Source: Drosophila pseudoobscura
Taxonomy: Eukaryota > Arthropoda > Insecta > Diptera > Drosophilidae
Direction of reading: 5' to 3'
Length of the DNA stretch: 64,000 nt
Assembly: GCF_009870125.1 (NCBI RefSeq)
Contig: NC_046679.1
Coordinates: forward strand, 3,906,001 to 3,970,000
The notes under the pieces are model-generated. The model was not told the DNA's origin, did no database searches, and was given only the letters and a program-made list of their open reading frames with translations. Positions 13,278 through 24,849 of this stretch are shown here, one piece after another (position 1 is the stretch's first letter; each line of letters opens with the position of its first letter). The position numbers and the translations under genes were made by a program.

Positions 13278-13314
13278 TCGAACCAGTCGCCTGCGCGTTC
13301 GGAGTGCAAGTGAA
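13278..13314 (-). promoter_or_regulatory. Candidate Inr/DPE core promoter of the cysteine-rich gene
   Basis: On the minus strand an initiator TCACTT has its A (+1) at 13311. The DPE consensus GGTTC lies exactly at +28 to +32 (13284-13280), with a partial MTE between. It would give a ~470-nt leader before the ATG at 12840. The Inr has one mismatch to the strict TCAKTY consensus. No TATA box is visible. Confidence 0.45.
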
Positions 13315-13319
13315 GAATT

Positions 13320-15600
13320 CGCGGCGCACACGGGGCTTAAGTTAAGGTTCGACGTCGCTGCCGACTCGCCGGGCTACTTGGCGCTCGCGCACGCTTCTCG
13401 AAGGCGCACCAGTACCACCCTCAATCCCTCCCGAAACCATCCACCGACTCTGCAAAGCACAGAACCCCTTTCCCAAGTCGCACGAAAATTAACAACAATT
13501 GTTGTATACCCTTTTGATAAGTGAATGCAGAAGAAACTAAAGTGCAAAAATGTTAATTTTAACTGCAATTCGGGTAGCTAAGTGAGGCAATACAAATCTT
13601 TAAAACAAATCGAAGAAGTTTGCTTCGAATTTTTCTATCTTTTGAGAAGCGAAACTGGTGTTGTTTGCTCCAAAGAGTATTTAAAGTAAATTAATATTCG
13701 AACTTGAAATGGTTTAAAACGAAGCTGATAAGAATATATTGCACTCATTTCGTAGCCCTTTAGAAGAGCAGATTTCTTGGTTAAAATTTAATTTATTTCA
13801 AGACGCATCCCACACCATATCCGTGCCCGTACTTGTTCCCCCAAAAATAGTTGCGTTGCGCTGATTTCCAGGCATCCACAAAGTGTGATTCCATCCGGAC
13901 AGACAACACACATGCATGCATAATTAAGAGATCCCCAGAGCAGGTGAAGGGTATTCCATCCACTACATTAATGTTAGGGGGTGTGTGGGGGCCTCAGGGG
14001 GAGGAGCAAGGGTTAGTTCAGGCGCAAAATCTCTAGGCAGATTCTGAACTTGCCAGCTCCATATAATTTGTATATTATACTCGTACGTACCTTTGGTCCG
14101 TATGGGTGTGACGAGGGGGGAGAATACTAGTAAGTCGGATCCAACGCACTTGTAACTTGCTTCGTTGTTTCGTGAGCGAGTTTTTGTTAACGAAGATGGA
14201 TTTTTGTACGCGGTACGACTGGGACACCAAGGGTATATTGTCAGCATAGAGGTGATGTGTGTTCTTTATACCGAATGATATTGAATCAACAGCTTGGTTC
14301 TTTTCAATCCGCAGACGTCAATATGGTACGCCATGTCTCTTATGTCTGAAGTCATGAATCTTGCAAGTTTTTTAGACAATAACTTCTCCTAATGTAATCA
14401 TTGATCAGGTTTATCAAATTCTTGTGCATCGATTTCTTTCATCACAATCACAATGTAAGGCTGGTATAGGACTATAAGTTTATCTATTACGAGTATTAAA
14501 TACTGATCTGCTTAAAATCATACCAATTAGTAAATTACCACAGTCCGAAGTAGGAAAACAAAATTCAAAGTTCTAATTGGATATATGGGTATTTCTTCTT
14601 CCCACATTCCAAGGCTCTCCTTTATGTAGGTCTTGTGCTTTTTAAGTCCAAAAAATATATTCTATTAAGAGGTAACCCCTAATTCGACTATCCCGTAAAA
14701 CATTTCCACTAGTATTTCTGTCGTTTTTTGTTTAGTTTTACCTTCGTGCAATTTTTTATTGTTGTTGGCACGACCTCGCCTCGTCCTCGGCTTGGGCCCA
14801 CGAGTGTGTGTGTGTGTGTGTGTACGGGTTTTGCATGTGTGTGTATTATAATAATGACGAAGACATTAGAGCCATTGCATAGCCTACTTTTTGGGGTCCG
14901 TAGAGTTTTGAACCGCCCGCCTCTCGCCCCCCCCACGCTCACCCTCACTCCCTCTTGGTGTGTGACTCCAACAGCAACAATAAAGTATAACATTAGCACG
15001 CACCAAAAGCAACAAAAGCAACCACTAGTTAAAGCCAAATAGTTATTTTGGCCATTATTTTGCTACTCTCGCTCTGCGTCGCTCACTCAGTGAGAGTTTT
15101 TACACCCTGGAAATGAACTTCTGGCTTTGAATGTATGTTAGGGTTTCTTTGACCTAAGGGAGTCGCTATCTGTTGCTGTTAAATTGTGTATAAATCTTTT
15201 TGTGACTTTATACAAATGTTTGTATATATCTAACATTTCCTATCCCTTGATCAGTGAATCACGTTAAAAACAATCGGTCCAGGCACAATTGGTTTATAAA
15301 AATCATTCCCCCAAAAGTCTTTAAGCCTTTAAAATGCTACTTGAGAAATACAAGGTCATTTTTTGTAGATCTCCCGAAAAAAAAAGTATGCATAGTGTTT
15401 CCGTTTGCTTTTCCCCATGACATCCCTATGGTTCCCGATAAAAAGTGTCTCCGAATTCTCAGGGAAAATAATAGCCCCTAGATTAATAGGGCAAGTATTA
15501 CAGGTATTTCTTTATAGTCAAAATTTTAAGGCGGCTGGACTTTGGAAAATATACCAAATATTATAAGAAAAGCCACATCTTTATAAACACAACACTTGTT
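13320..15600. other. Intergenic sequence between the cysteine-rich and MYCBPAP-like genes
   Basis: No gene supported. Contains a GT microsatellite (14804-14823) and GC-rich patches at 13320-13440 and 14900-14950. Open frames here are short and lack recognisable protein features. Confidence 0.6.
14804..14823. repeat. (GT)10 microsatellite
   Basis: Ten perfect GT units in intergenic DNA. Confidence 0.95.
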
Positions 15601-15619
15601 TTGTATATGTACGAGTAGC

Positions 15620-17749
15620 TTAAACAAACTGTGTGCTCTCGATAATGGACACTACATTCTCGGCCATGTCGCAGAGATGGGTATAGGTCAGCATGTAGAG
15701 GGCGTCCCGGTAGTACTTCTTGGAGCGCATTTTCAGCAGAACATAAAGCTGGGGATTGTCGCGGCGGAGTTTCCGCAGCAAAGGACTCAGCTCCTCTTCG
15801 GCAGAGGAATCCTCCTCCTCTTCTTCTTCGTCGATGGTTTCAGCATAGAAACAGGCCAGCTCAGACTTGTAAGAGCTCTGTTCCAGGGATAAGACTAGCT
15901 CCTCCCACTCTTCTAGGCCGTTGCCAATGCTGCCTCGCACGTAAATGAATCGCGATCGATCCTGCTCGGTGCTGTGGCCAAGGAACAGGATGGGGGTCTG
16001 AATGAAGTCCCCGGCGCCGCTTTTAAGGGAGTTCTTGACCTCAACGAGCTTCTTGAAGTTCTCCTCCCTCTGCTCTACCTCGGCGAGGCGCAGGATTACC
16101 TTCTTGATCGTTTCCAAGCGCAGATCCCAGGCCGGTTCGCGGGGCTTCTTCAAGGACTGGTACAGGGTCTTCAGTGTTTCCAGATCGTCGAACCGATCGC
16201 AGTGGTAGCCGATGTTCTGGGAATTGAAGATCTCACGCTCGTCGAAAATGCGCTCGTAGGGGCAGAGCAGCTCGTGGGGCTGGATGAGAGGCACCAGAGT
16301 GGCCTTGAGCTCTGTTAACTTTTGGGCCATCTGTGTCTTTGACTTGTTCAACACAAGCTCCATCTGCTCCTGCACCTTCTGTGTGTACTCCGGGGCAGGT
16401 AGGCACTTGCCGTGCAACTTCAAGACGATTGTGTCCCGATAATTGCAGAAGACATTGGGGAACACCCGCAGCTCCCAGCGCTGCTTCTGCACCAGGCACC
16501 GGCGTGGCCGGAACAGGACATTCGTTTCATGAATCTCGCCCGGAAAGAGGGCAAAGTTGGTGCGCTCCAGAAAGAAGGTCTCAAGATTAGGACCCAAGAA
16601 CTGCGGATTTCGTTTGTAGAACTCCACATTGGCCCACTGACAGGTTATGACCTGCCGGCCCACGTTCTCCAAGCGAAGGACCTGCTTCATTACGTTCTGG
16701 TATGGATGACACTCGAAATAGATGTCATAGATCACAGAGTCACGGCTACGGCGTTCTGGTTGGAAAAATACCTCATCATTGATTTTGAGAGCTACCGCAG
16801 GGACGTGTTTTGGGGCATATTTTTGAAGCTGTTCAACTTCTGCCTCCTGCTCCTCCTCCTGCTCCTCGACCCCCAGCTCCTGGGTAGTGCTGCTGATGTT
16901 GTACATAGTATCAGTGGACAAGCGTTCAATGTCCTTGACGCCGCCATGGTACTCGAGGTTCAGTACCTCCTGCATATTGGTGCCCACCACCTCGAGATTA
17001 TCCACGTCCGGATAGTGCTGAAGCACCCGCTTGATGTCGCTGCATTTCTTCTCGATGCCCTCGTCGAGCAGCTCGGAGTCAATCCACTTTCCCTTCTCAT
17101 TCGGGTGGGAGTGCTTCGCATTGCACAACGGTCCCAGTATCTCCTGTTTGGTGGCCCTTGTTAGTCCAATAATCTCCACGTTGGCTTCTCCTTGTCTTTC
17201 GGCCAGCGGTAGTGTCTCGACCAACTTATTCACGTCATGGCAACGCTCCGTATCAAAGTAGCCAGGCATTTCGACGGGCCTCTTCTGGACCAGCGATGTG
17301 GGATTCATGCGCGTGGCGAAATCCATCAAGCGCTGGACAGTGCCCTTGTCCCGCTGCTCCACGGAGCTGGGCTGATTGATGAGCATTTCATTGGCCCTGC
17401 GGCCGATCTTGCGCTGGATCTTCATCTGCGTCTCGGTGCGGTCATGCAGCGTATCGTACCAGAGCTTCAGGCGCGGGTCCATCTTCACGGACTCCTGAAT
17501 CGCCCTTTCAACGGAGCACTCCGAGCTGGACAGGTTGGCCAGGCCCTGTTTGCTGTTGAATATGTTGTTGACTATGTCCTCAACGATCTTTTTGCCATCA
17601 TGCTGGCTGACCTCCCTCAGAGAACAGGTCCTCTTGTACAACTCCAAGGTCGAGGTTGAGCTGAACTCAAATTCATTCTCAGTGGATTGAGTCTTCGGCG
17701 GCTCGACGGTCGTCAAGAATGAGGCGAGAAACGATCTCTGGCGCGACAT
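15620..17749 (-). CDS. MYCBP-associated protein (MYCBPAP)-like, 709 aa, single exon
   Basis: An uninterrupted minus-strand frame of 709 residues starts at the ATG at 17749 (MSRQRSF). Residues ~310-450 carry the most recognisable part: FFQPERRSRDSVIYDIYFEC, LRLENVGRQVITCQW, LFPGEIHETNVLFRPRRC and VLKLHGKC. That is an Ig-like fold of ASH/Hydin type, as in MYCBPAP proteins. Acidic low-complexity runs lie near residues ~300 (EEQEEEQEAEVE) and ~645 (EEEEEEDSSAEEE). In vertebrates MYCBPAP binds MYCBP, is testis-enriched and is linked to the sperm axoneme central apparatus; an axonemal or testis role here is inference. An intronless gene with a short leader fits testis expression. The ~710-aa length is shorter than the vertebrate protein. 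Family call fairly sure, function less so. Confidence 0.8.
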   Translation of the reverse strand: MSRQRSFLASFLTTVEPPKTQSTENEFEFSSTSTLELYKRTCSLREVSQHDGKKIVEDIVNNIFNSKQGLANLSSSECSVERAIQESVKMDPRLKLWYDTLHDRTETQMKIQRKIGRRANEMLINQPSSVEQRDKGTVQRLMDFATRMNPTSLVQKRPVEMPGYFDTERCHDVNKLVETLPLAERQGEANVEIIGLTRATKQEILGPLCNAKHSHPNEKGKWIDSELLDEGIEKKCSDIKRVLQHYPDVDNLEVVGTNMQEVLNLEYHGGVKDIERLSTDTMYNISSTTQELGVEEQEEEQEAEVEQLQKYAPKHVPAVALKINDEVFFQPERRSRDSVIYDIYFECHPYQNVMKQVLRLENVGRQVITCQWANVEFYKRNPQFLGPNLETFFLERTNFALFPGEIHETNVLFRPRRCLVQKQRWELRVFPNVFCNYRDTIVLKLHGKCLPAPEYTQKVQEQMELVLNKSKTQMAQKLTELKATLVPLIQPHELLCPYERIFDEREIFNSQNIGYHCDRFDDLETLKTLYQSLKKPREPAWDLRLETIKKVILRLAEVEQREENFKKLVEVKNSLKSGAGDFIQTPILFLGHSTEQDRSRFIYVRGSIGNGLEEWEELVLSLEQSSYKSELACFYAETIDEEEEEEDSSAEEELSPLLRKLRRDNPQLYVLLKMRSKKYYRDALYMLTYTHLCDMAENVVSIIESTQFV

Positions 17750-17759
17750 GATTTCTTTA

Positions 17760-20700
17760 TATGTTATATACACTATGTACTTGAGTTATGTTATTGTACT
17801 TTCGTTTTTGTTAATTTTGTTAAATTTTATCGTAAGAATGTGAAAGCTATGTTTACTATGGTATCAATGGCTTCGAAACCCTCTTGGGGTCCCCTGTTCA
17901 TGATTATATTGTGGTGGTGCATGCACCTAATTACATTGCAACTTGCAACAAAAGTAAACCGCAGATGAGTGGGCGCTTGTTGCTTTTTGCAACACACACA
18001 GCAAACCGAACTGCAAAGTGTGGCAGGCAACAAAAAGGTTACAGGCCACGCCTCCTAGCCCCCAAAATAAAGCCAATTTCACAAATCACCATTTGGGTGG
18101 ATATCGAACAGCGCAGCGGCGAAACGGATGTGCCCCCCTTTTGGGGCAGCCCCCGAAAGGATTCCACTGTCTCTCAAGGAGGGTCTTTGTCAATAATTTA
18201 CAGCAAAGCGAAAACACTTTGGAGAGCTCTGGCCTGGCCTCCAGACATGAAATATTTCCCAATTTTCCGACACAAATTCTTTTTGAGTCTATTTTTGGGT
18301 TTCCCGCCAGGTCCGATTGTAGTGGGAAAATGTCAACCTTTTCGCTTGGATTCTCTTCGGTTTGGATTCGCTTGTGCTCCGTTCTGGTGTGGTCTGTTGT
18401 GCTCCTTATCTGGTCGCTCAATCTCCTTATAAACGATTGTTTTAATCGCAGCGACAGCAAAAACAATTTGCCCTTAACTAAACGCGCAACATCGCGGCAA
18501 ATTCATTTTTTGGCACGCACATCGCACAGGCCCGTGAGCCCCCATGGAAACCAGAATATATTCATAAAAATCGAGGGGATATACGAGTAATTAGGATACA
18601 TTTCTCACTAAGTGAAAGCACTGTGGAATTAATGATAGAAAGAGGGGCAAAAGTGCTTTCATCAAGTATCTACAAAAATTAAACATTTCCATATTTTTGC
18701 TTTAACAAGAATATTCCGAAATGCTTTTGTATCTTTATCTTAGTGTTAGAATCTTAAAAGAGAGAACTATTTCTTGATATTTTCTGTTTTTGAAGACCCA
18801 ATAGGAGAATCTTTTCTGATCTTTTCCTCTGTCTTCCTCCGTTTTATGGGGACGTCTTCCATGGGGACCCCATTCTCTGACTATCTGTTGAAGATACGAA
18901 CCTATTTGATTTTTCATTTGTAGTCTCATTTTATCCTTGAATTCCCTGCCTTTTGCCCCACTGTTTTGAATCTACGCAAATCCACCGTAGCCACCGCAGA
19001 CTAAATCTGAAATATACCTTTTTGCATATAATATACATTGTATAATAAATTGTAGAATATTTATGTGTAAAAATAAATTTCGTTTAATTATTATTCAAAA
19101 GAGGCAGAAGTCCACGCCATTGGACCGACGGCTAGACCTCATGCGGCAAAAGTCGTAGATTTACTTCAGATATTTTATTCTTGACATTATTGATAAATGT
19201 TTTTCTGGCACTGGCAGCAGCAAAAACAAAAGAAAAAAAAAACGCAGAAAAGTACCGGGAAAATTATATAGAAAACTCACGAAATCAGAGACTGCAACGA
19301 ATCGGAGGAACCAACTTCTCCGGAACCAACTCCTCATCCCCCTTGCCTGTAATTAAAGAGCTAATTCCCTTTCAACAATCCGAGCGTCATGTTTTTGGTC
19401 TTAACTGATGATTAATTGGTTGGAGTCGACTGTGGTGGGGGGTGGGATTCCTTCGTCTAGGGCCGACCCCGGCGATATATAATTTTCTCACGAAATCTCA
19501 TCGAGGGCTTACTCATGCCTAGAGGTCATCACAATTTTGCTGATTATACGACTAACTCTGAACGGAACCTGGGGCCAGACCGCGTCCAGAGCTCTCGAAG
19601 AAATGCCAATTTAAGTCCTTTAATTTCATATTAGGCTCCTGACTCTAATTGCACACACACTCTCACACAAGCACTCCGCCGAATGGCAGAATGGTAGGGG
19701 GTTTTCCCTACATGCAAGTTTGTTGCCGTGCGTTCCTGGACATGCACAGAGCCCCCCCGCTCCCGCCAGTGGAGGCTACCGAATGTTGCATGCAAGATGG
19801 TCAAAACTACTTGCCGCGTCGATAGCCGCAACTTGTTGTAGCCTTGTCTCCTCGCCAGCGAGCGTCGTGTGGCCTGACCAAATAACCTTTCCATGACTTT
19901 CCCAATTTATCATTCGCCACTCGAGCTCGAGTGCCACTGCAGGAAAATGCACATGCTAAAAAGCAACTATAACGATTCCTTCAAGTTCATTTGCTAATGT
20001 ACACCTTGATTTTGCATTGGCGACACTTTTGGGGGTCTTTTGCGCCTTGGACTTTGACTGCGGCTCCGACTCCGACTCCGTTACGTATACGCAATGTGCG
20101 GGTCTGCTAAGGTCTGCATGTCATGTTGCCCCCGGCGCCAAAACAGCGCAAAAAACAAGCTCCTAAAAACATAAAAGCAACTACGAAATGCTAAACCTCA
20201 CGAACATATTATAATAACTCATGCGTGGTTAGGTTTAGGACGTCATTGGCCGGGTGTACCTGAGGCCCTTTCCAGGGGGAGGATTATAATTAGAACGTTT
20301 GAGTTTTTGAGCAATTCGCCAAGAGCTGTCGACCATTAGGCAGTGGACATTATGTTGGATTAATAGTGCAAAGTTCTAAGTGATTAGAGAACTGAAATTT
20401 CGCAAGGGAATGCTAAGAATAAGGATCATTTTTACGTAATATACTCAAAGATTTCTGGATGCGGAGCTAAGGTGCTTAGATATTTTGGATCTCTTCCGAG
20501 TAAGTACCTAAGAAAATACAACGATAACTTCCTGAGTTACTTTCCTTGTATACACAATAATTGTCATTTTCTAGATCTTGTCTAAATTCGAGTATATTTT
20601 AGATATTGTATGTACTATAGGAGGATCATAATGGCCATGAGGGCGAATATTAGAGCTAACATTAGTGTCTTCTTCAGGTTAACCCTAACATATAGAAAGT

Positions 20701-23000
20701 TTTTTGGTCATTCCATTGATCATATCATAATAGAGCCATAGACCATAACAAATAGCCAGATTCTGTCAGGTTTCTATCAGCTCTATCAGTTTCTTCACAC
20801 ATTCGACCGATTTCCATTTGGTTTTCGAACAGTTTTATTGCAAAACCATACACCCACTCGACCTCTATCTGCATATACATATTGACGACCATCAAATATG
20901 GTTTATGGGGCCATTAAGAGAGCTCCCTAACAAGTCTCTCATTAGAAGAACATGAAATGCAGTAATACCTCTATTCGAAGGCACGCTGTAGAGTATAGCC
21001 AGTACCCCACTCCCACTCTCAAACCCCAAAAGACCCATATGACGATAACAATGACCTATCTAAAGCCAAAAGAAGAACGAAACAGTCATTAGTCGGGGCG
21101 TCATCATCATCGGACCTTATTCATTATTCAACTCTCGAGACAGCTGAAGGAGGAAAAGAGGAAACATTTTGGGGCACCCTGTATACCGCCGGCAAATATG
21201 CAAATTTACGCACATCAAAAAGTGAAAGTTCCAGAGGAGACCATTAAAATACCGAAAACATGGGAGCCTAGAAAGTCGAAAAAAAATCAATGCAGGCCAC
21301 CGAAGCATTGCGGTCAGTGGAGGAGGGATGGATGGGATCCTTTGGTGGAGGAGGCAGGTGCCGATGGGGAAACCAGCGGGTGGCAGGTTCGCTTGAGAAC
21401 ACGATTAAGCCGCTCTGATTATGGGTTACGGCCCGTTTCGTATGGTACTCGAAAAGCGCCAAAAAACTTCTTCTAAAAAGTTGCTCAAGTCCGTGGTCCG
21501 AGACTATTGATGACGGCTCCTCTGCACGCAATCCATGACATCACCGAGCACGAGTGCTAGTCGGTGCTCCTTCGGTCTCCGGTTCGGTGTCGGGTTTGTT
21601 TTTCTTCTCCAAATATTGCACCTAGGCGAAGTGAGCCACAATTAGTGTGAGTGCCCCACACCCCACCACACCACACCACATATAAGGGTAGTTCTTACAT
21701 CAGCCCCGGGCATCCCGTCCCTCGGCAGTAGATGGCACCCTCGCACAAGGCCTGGAGGTTGGAGTACCTACCACAGGAATTTCGCTCTATGCAACCTGCT
21801 AAATTATTCTAATAACTTCTGTTTCTGCTGTTGCGCCCATCAAGAGCACTGAACTTGTGGGGACCTCTCCTATGGCTGGGGGTTCGGAGTTCAGTGAGTG
21901 ACATTCTTTAATTGGAATTCAAATTAAAAACTTGACCGATTTAATCGCATTTCGCTCATTGTATTATTAAAATGCAATTATTTTGGTTTCGCATTCTGAG
22001 GCGAGTATTCCGGACATGCAATTTTCAATTGTTTGAAATGAAAATCCCCATGACCTTTTCGATTAGTCACTTAGAAATCTCTGACTTTTTCCAGAAGAAC
22101 CCAATAGGATTTTAATTTTCGCTTGAGTTTTTAAGTATACAATCATCTTAGTCTATAGGACTCTAAATTATTTATATTTAACGAAAAATGCAATACATAA
22201 AATCATATTTAATGGGGAATATGGTTAGAAGCTGATGCAAGCTACCTGCAAAAAGGTTTATGCATGGTAGAAACCATCTTTGTTCCATTCAATTGTTAGT
22301 TTGAAGGAATCATACAAGTTCGGAAGGTTCCACAGTTTGAGAGTTTCGCTTCGATTCTATCTTTCCCATAAATAAGCCACTTGAAAGCCACATACCACTT
22401 CTTGGCAAGTTTTACACTCCAGCAAGAAACAAATAAACAATAATAAAAGTTTTGAAAAGATAACATCAGCAAAAAGTGCCACAATATATTCCTAGTGGTT
22501 ACACCACCCCATACCCCATACCACCAAATAAGCCATAAGCCCCTACAAAATGTTTCGCGTTTTATCGCGCGGCACGTGTCCTGAATTTACACGAAATGAG
22601 TGGCTTCCGTTCTCATGAATGAAAAATTACTTACCAAAGTATCAAACAATAAGGCCTGAGAGCCTGCTCATGGGGTTTGGGATTCATGGATTTTCAATTT
22701 TCGCACTTAAGAGGTAGGGCTAAGGCCCGCAGAGCATGTACTAGCCTAATCTATGACTAATTATCAGAGAAACGGGAACGTGAACGTAAACGTAACCGAA
22801 AGTCAATGTACCACAAAAAGGAGGTTAATTCTATGCAATTTCGGATGGGGGCACCCTGTCTTGGCTCCGTGATTACTTTCCTGTTGGCAGCAGACGTATT
22901 AATTACAAAGCGGAGTACATTAGGTCGTCAACCACTCTCGCTCTACGCTTTTCTGCATAATGCTAATCGCTGGACATAAATGGATCGATCCCATGCACGT
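17760..23000. other. Gene-free stretch between the MYCBPAP-like gene and Sec13
   Basis: Short open frames only, none with recognisable protein features. Contains a GC-rich inverted repeat near 18129-18147 (TGCCCC/GGGGCA), ACCAC-type repeats near 21660, and GAACGT-like hexamers near 22776-22798. The right end should include the 3' UTR of Sec13; I found no canonical AATAAA close to its stop. Confidence 0.55.
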
Positions 23001-23104
23001 GGAGCAAATAGGGCATATTAGGTTTTGTATATTGTATGCGTGTAGGTAGGGATAACATTTGACAGAGTACAGAGACTTTAACTTGGATCGTGGCAGACGG
23101 CTCC

Positions 23105-24259
23105 TTAGTTGGAGAGCTGGGAATTGGACAAGTTTGAATTGGATAGATTGGAGCTGTGCTCCGAGTCGGAAAGAGCAGCAGTCGCCTGCTGTTGCTGTCC
23201 CGGTTGCTGTTGCTGCTGTGAGAGGTGTGGATGATGGGGCTGCTGTTTTGCTTGAATGGAGGTGCCCGACTCGTAGTTGATGCGGATCCACTGACCCTCG
23301 CTGTTCTCCTTCCATAGAGTGACGTTGTTGTCGCCGCCAGTGACGGCCAATATGTTGCCTGTGGTCGACCAGGAGATGCTCCATACGGCATCGTCGAATG
23401 TGTGCAGGACACTGGATGTCCACTCAGTCAGATCAGCATTGCTGCTCCAGATGATAACGTGACGGTCCTGCGAGGCCGTGGCAATCTGCGATCGTGGCAG
23501 ACCAATCGATGGCGCCCAGGCCACATCACGTACCCAGTCGGAGTGGGCCTCCAGACGCTCCTCCTCCACCCAGCGATCATTGTCCTCACGCCAGATCTTC
23601 ACGAGATTGTCGCAGCCACCGCTCACGAGACGCTTGATGGCCGTATTGCGCGAGTTGGCGCGCTGATCGAATGCCGGATCTGGGCCTTGGGCCGGGCACC
23701 ACGAAATGGCATTCACTCCAATGGTGTGAGCATTTGGTATTTTCTTGGCATCCCAAGTCCCGTACTCCGTGTTGCAGGTGAGCACCGAAATAGAGCCATC
23801 GGAGCTGGCGCAGGCCAGCACCAGACCGTACTCAAAGGGGGCAAAATCCACAGAGTTCACCGAGGAGTCATGGTTACTGTACTCGTAGCTGAAATGTGGC
23901 AAGCGATGGCGGCAGCCATTAGAAGATAACGTCATGCCTATGTGCGACTGTGTGCGTTGCGTTTTCACTTACAGCTTGGTCCAGTCCTTGGGCGTTGTCG
24001 ATTTCCACACAATCACCTTGCGGTCGTACGAGCAAGAGGCCAGGATGTTGCCAAACTTGGGATGTGCCCATGCCACCTGCCACACGGGCCCCTGGTGGCC
24101 TTTGAGTTCGGCAAGAGCCTTGTTGTTTTTGCGAGAGTGGAAAATGCGGACGCTGCCGTCGGACGAACAGGTTGCCAACAGCAGGCCGTAGAAGTCCAGA
24201 GCGGCGTGGTGGACCATGTCCTCGTGCTCTGTGTCGATTTCCTGCAGCAGGCTCACCAT
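23105..24259 (-). CDS. Sec13: Sec13, WD40 protein of the COPII coat and nuclear pore
   Basis: Two exons, 24259-23973 and 23888-23105, join in frame (84-bp intron) to give 356 residues. The protein is a run of WD40 blades: [80 protein letters not shown] and [14 protein letters not shown]. Sec13 has six blades, and its propeller is closed by a blade from a partner: Sec31 in COPII, Nup145C/Nup96 in the nuclear pore outer ring. It is also part of the GATOR2 nutrient-sensing complex. After the propeller (from about residue 305) comes a fly-type low-complexity tail, glutamine-rich then repeats of [15 protein letters not shown]. The MADF gene lies upstream in the same direction; two copies of a dispersed repeat sit 180-400 bp upstream of the start. 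Confidence 0.95.
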
Positions 24260-24440
24260 TTCGACTGAGTTATATTCAATTTAATTCAAATTAAAAGTAA
24301 AAAGTCGTATTTTTCCGGTTCTTGACGTGGAATTTGTTGGGTCGTTCAGTGTTGGAAAAAACAAGTGTTGTAAACCATCCAAAAGAGCTGCGTTTTGCTC
24401 ATGAGTGAACGAACTGAATAAGTTCACCTTAACCCACTTA

Positions 24441-24656
24441 ACCCTAAATCAAAACATCTATTTGAATAGGCTTGAACAGGGAAGGAAAATTCTCCTTGTA
24501 GATATTTTCTTTCTTCTCTAAATTTTCGCCACCTGGTACCTAAATCAAAAAATCTCTATTTCAACAGGCTCGAAAAGGGAAGGCGCGGAATAACATACTT
24601 TTTGCAAATTCTTCTTGTAGATCTTTTCTTTCTGCTCCAAATTTTCGCTACCTGAT
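24441..24656 (+). repeat. Dispersed repeat family 1, two tandem copies upstream of Sec13
   Basis: Copy A (24441-24537) and copy B (24538-24656) share TAAATCAAAA, an ATCT..ATTT block, AGGCT(T/C)GAA..AGGGAAGG, TTCT(C/T)CTTGTAGAT and AAATTTTCGC(C/T)ACCTG, in the same order. Copy B has about 20 extra bases in the middle. A third, more diverged copy lies at 34172-34300. No coding capacity and no terminal repeats recognised. Confidence 0.75.
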
Positions 24657-24843
24657 TCAAGTTATCCTCCTCTCCCTTTAGGTAGGGCCAACTAATTTTC
24701 GGTAGCAATTTTCAAGGGTAAAATCCCAGATTAACAACTTGGAGAAATGTGACGATTTTTCCACCTGCAATATAATACCGATTACATTTCGATTACGTAG
24801 CGTCCAAAGATATTAAACAAATTTTCAAATCTAATGAATATGA

Positions 24844-24849
24844 TTTATT
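24844..24849 (-). terminator. Polyadenylation signal overlapping the stop codon of the MADF gene
   Basis: AATAAA on the minus strand contains the TAA stop (24847-24845) of the MADF-domain gene. If used, the 3' UTR would be only about 15-30 nt. No other AATAAA was seen close downstream. Confidence 0.5.

Noticed and set aside
15084-15096. CTCACTCAGTGAG small palindrome as a possible transposon end
   Set aside because: Only a 5-bp stem, with no second end or target duplication.
15254-15481. 75-codon plus-strand frame near the MYCBPAP-like gene
   Set aside because: Not similar to any protein I recognise, AT-rich and no promoter in view.
16412-17164. 250-codon open frame on the plus strand
   Set aside because: Antisense to the MYCBPAP-like gene; the Leu-rich run is the reverse reading of an acidic coiled stretch.
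17884-18590. Overlapping plus-strand frames of 182 and 190 codons
   Set aside because: No recognisable protein features; two overlapping frames of like length suggest chance in GC-richer DNA.
24263-24268. Perfect Inr (TCAGTC) just before the Sec13 start codon
   Set aside because: Would leave a leader of only a few bases; likely chance, no DPE at +28.
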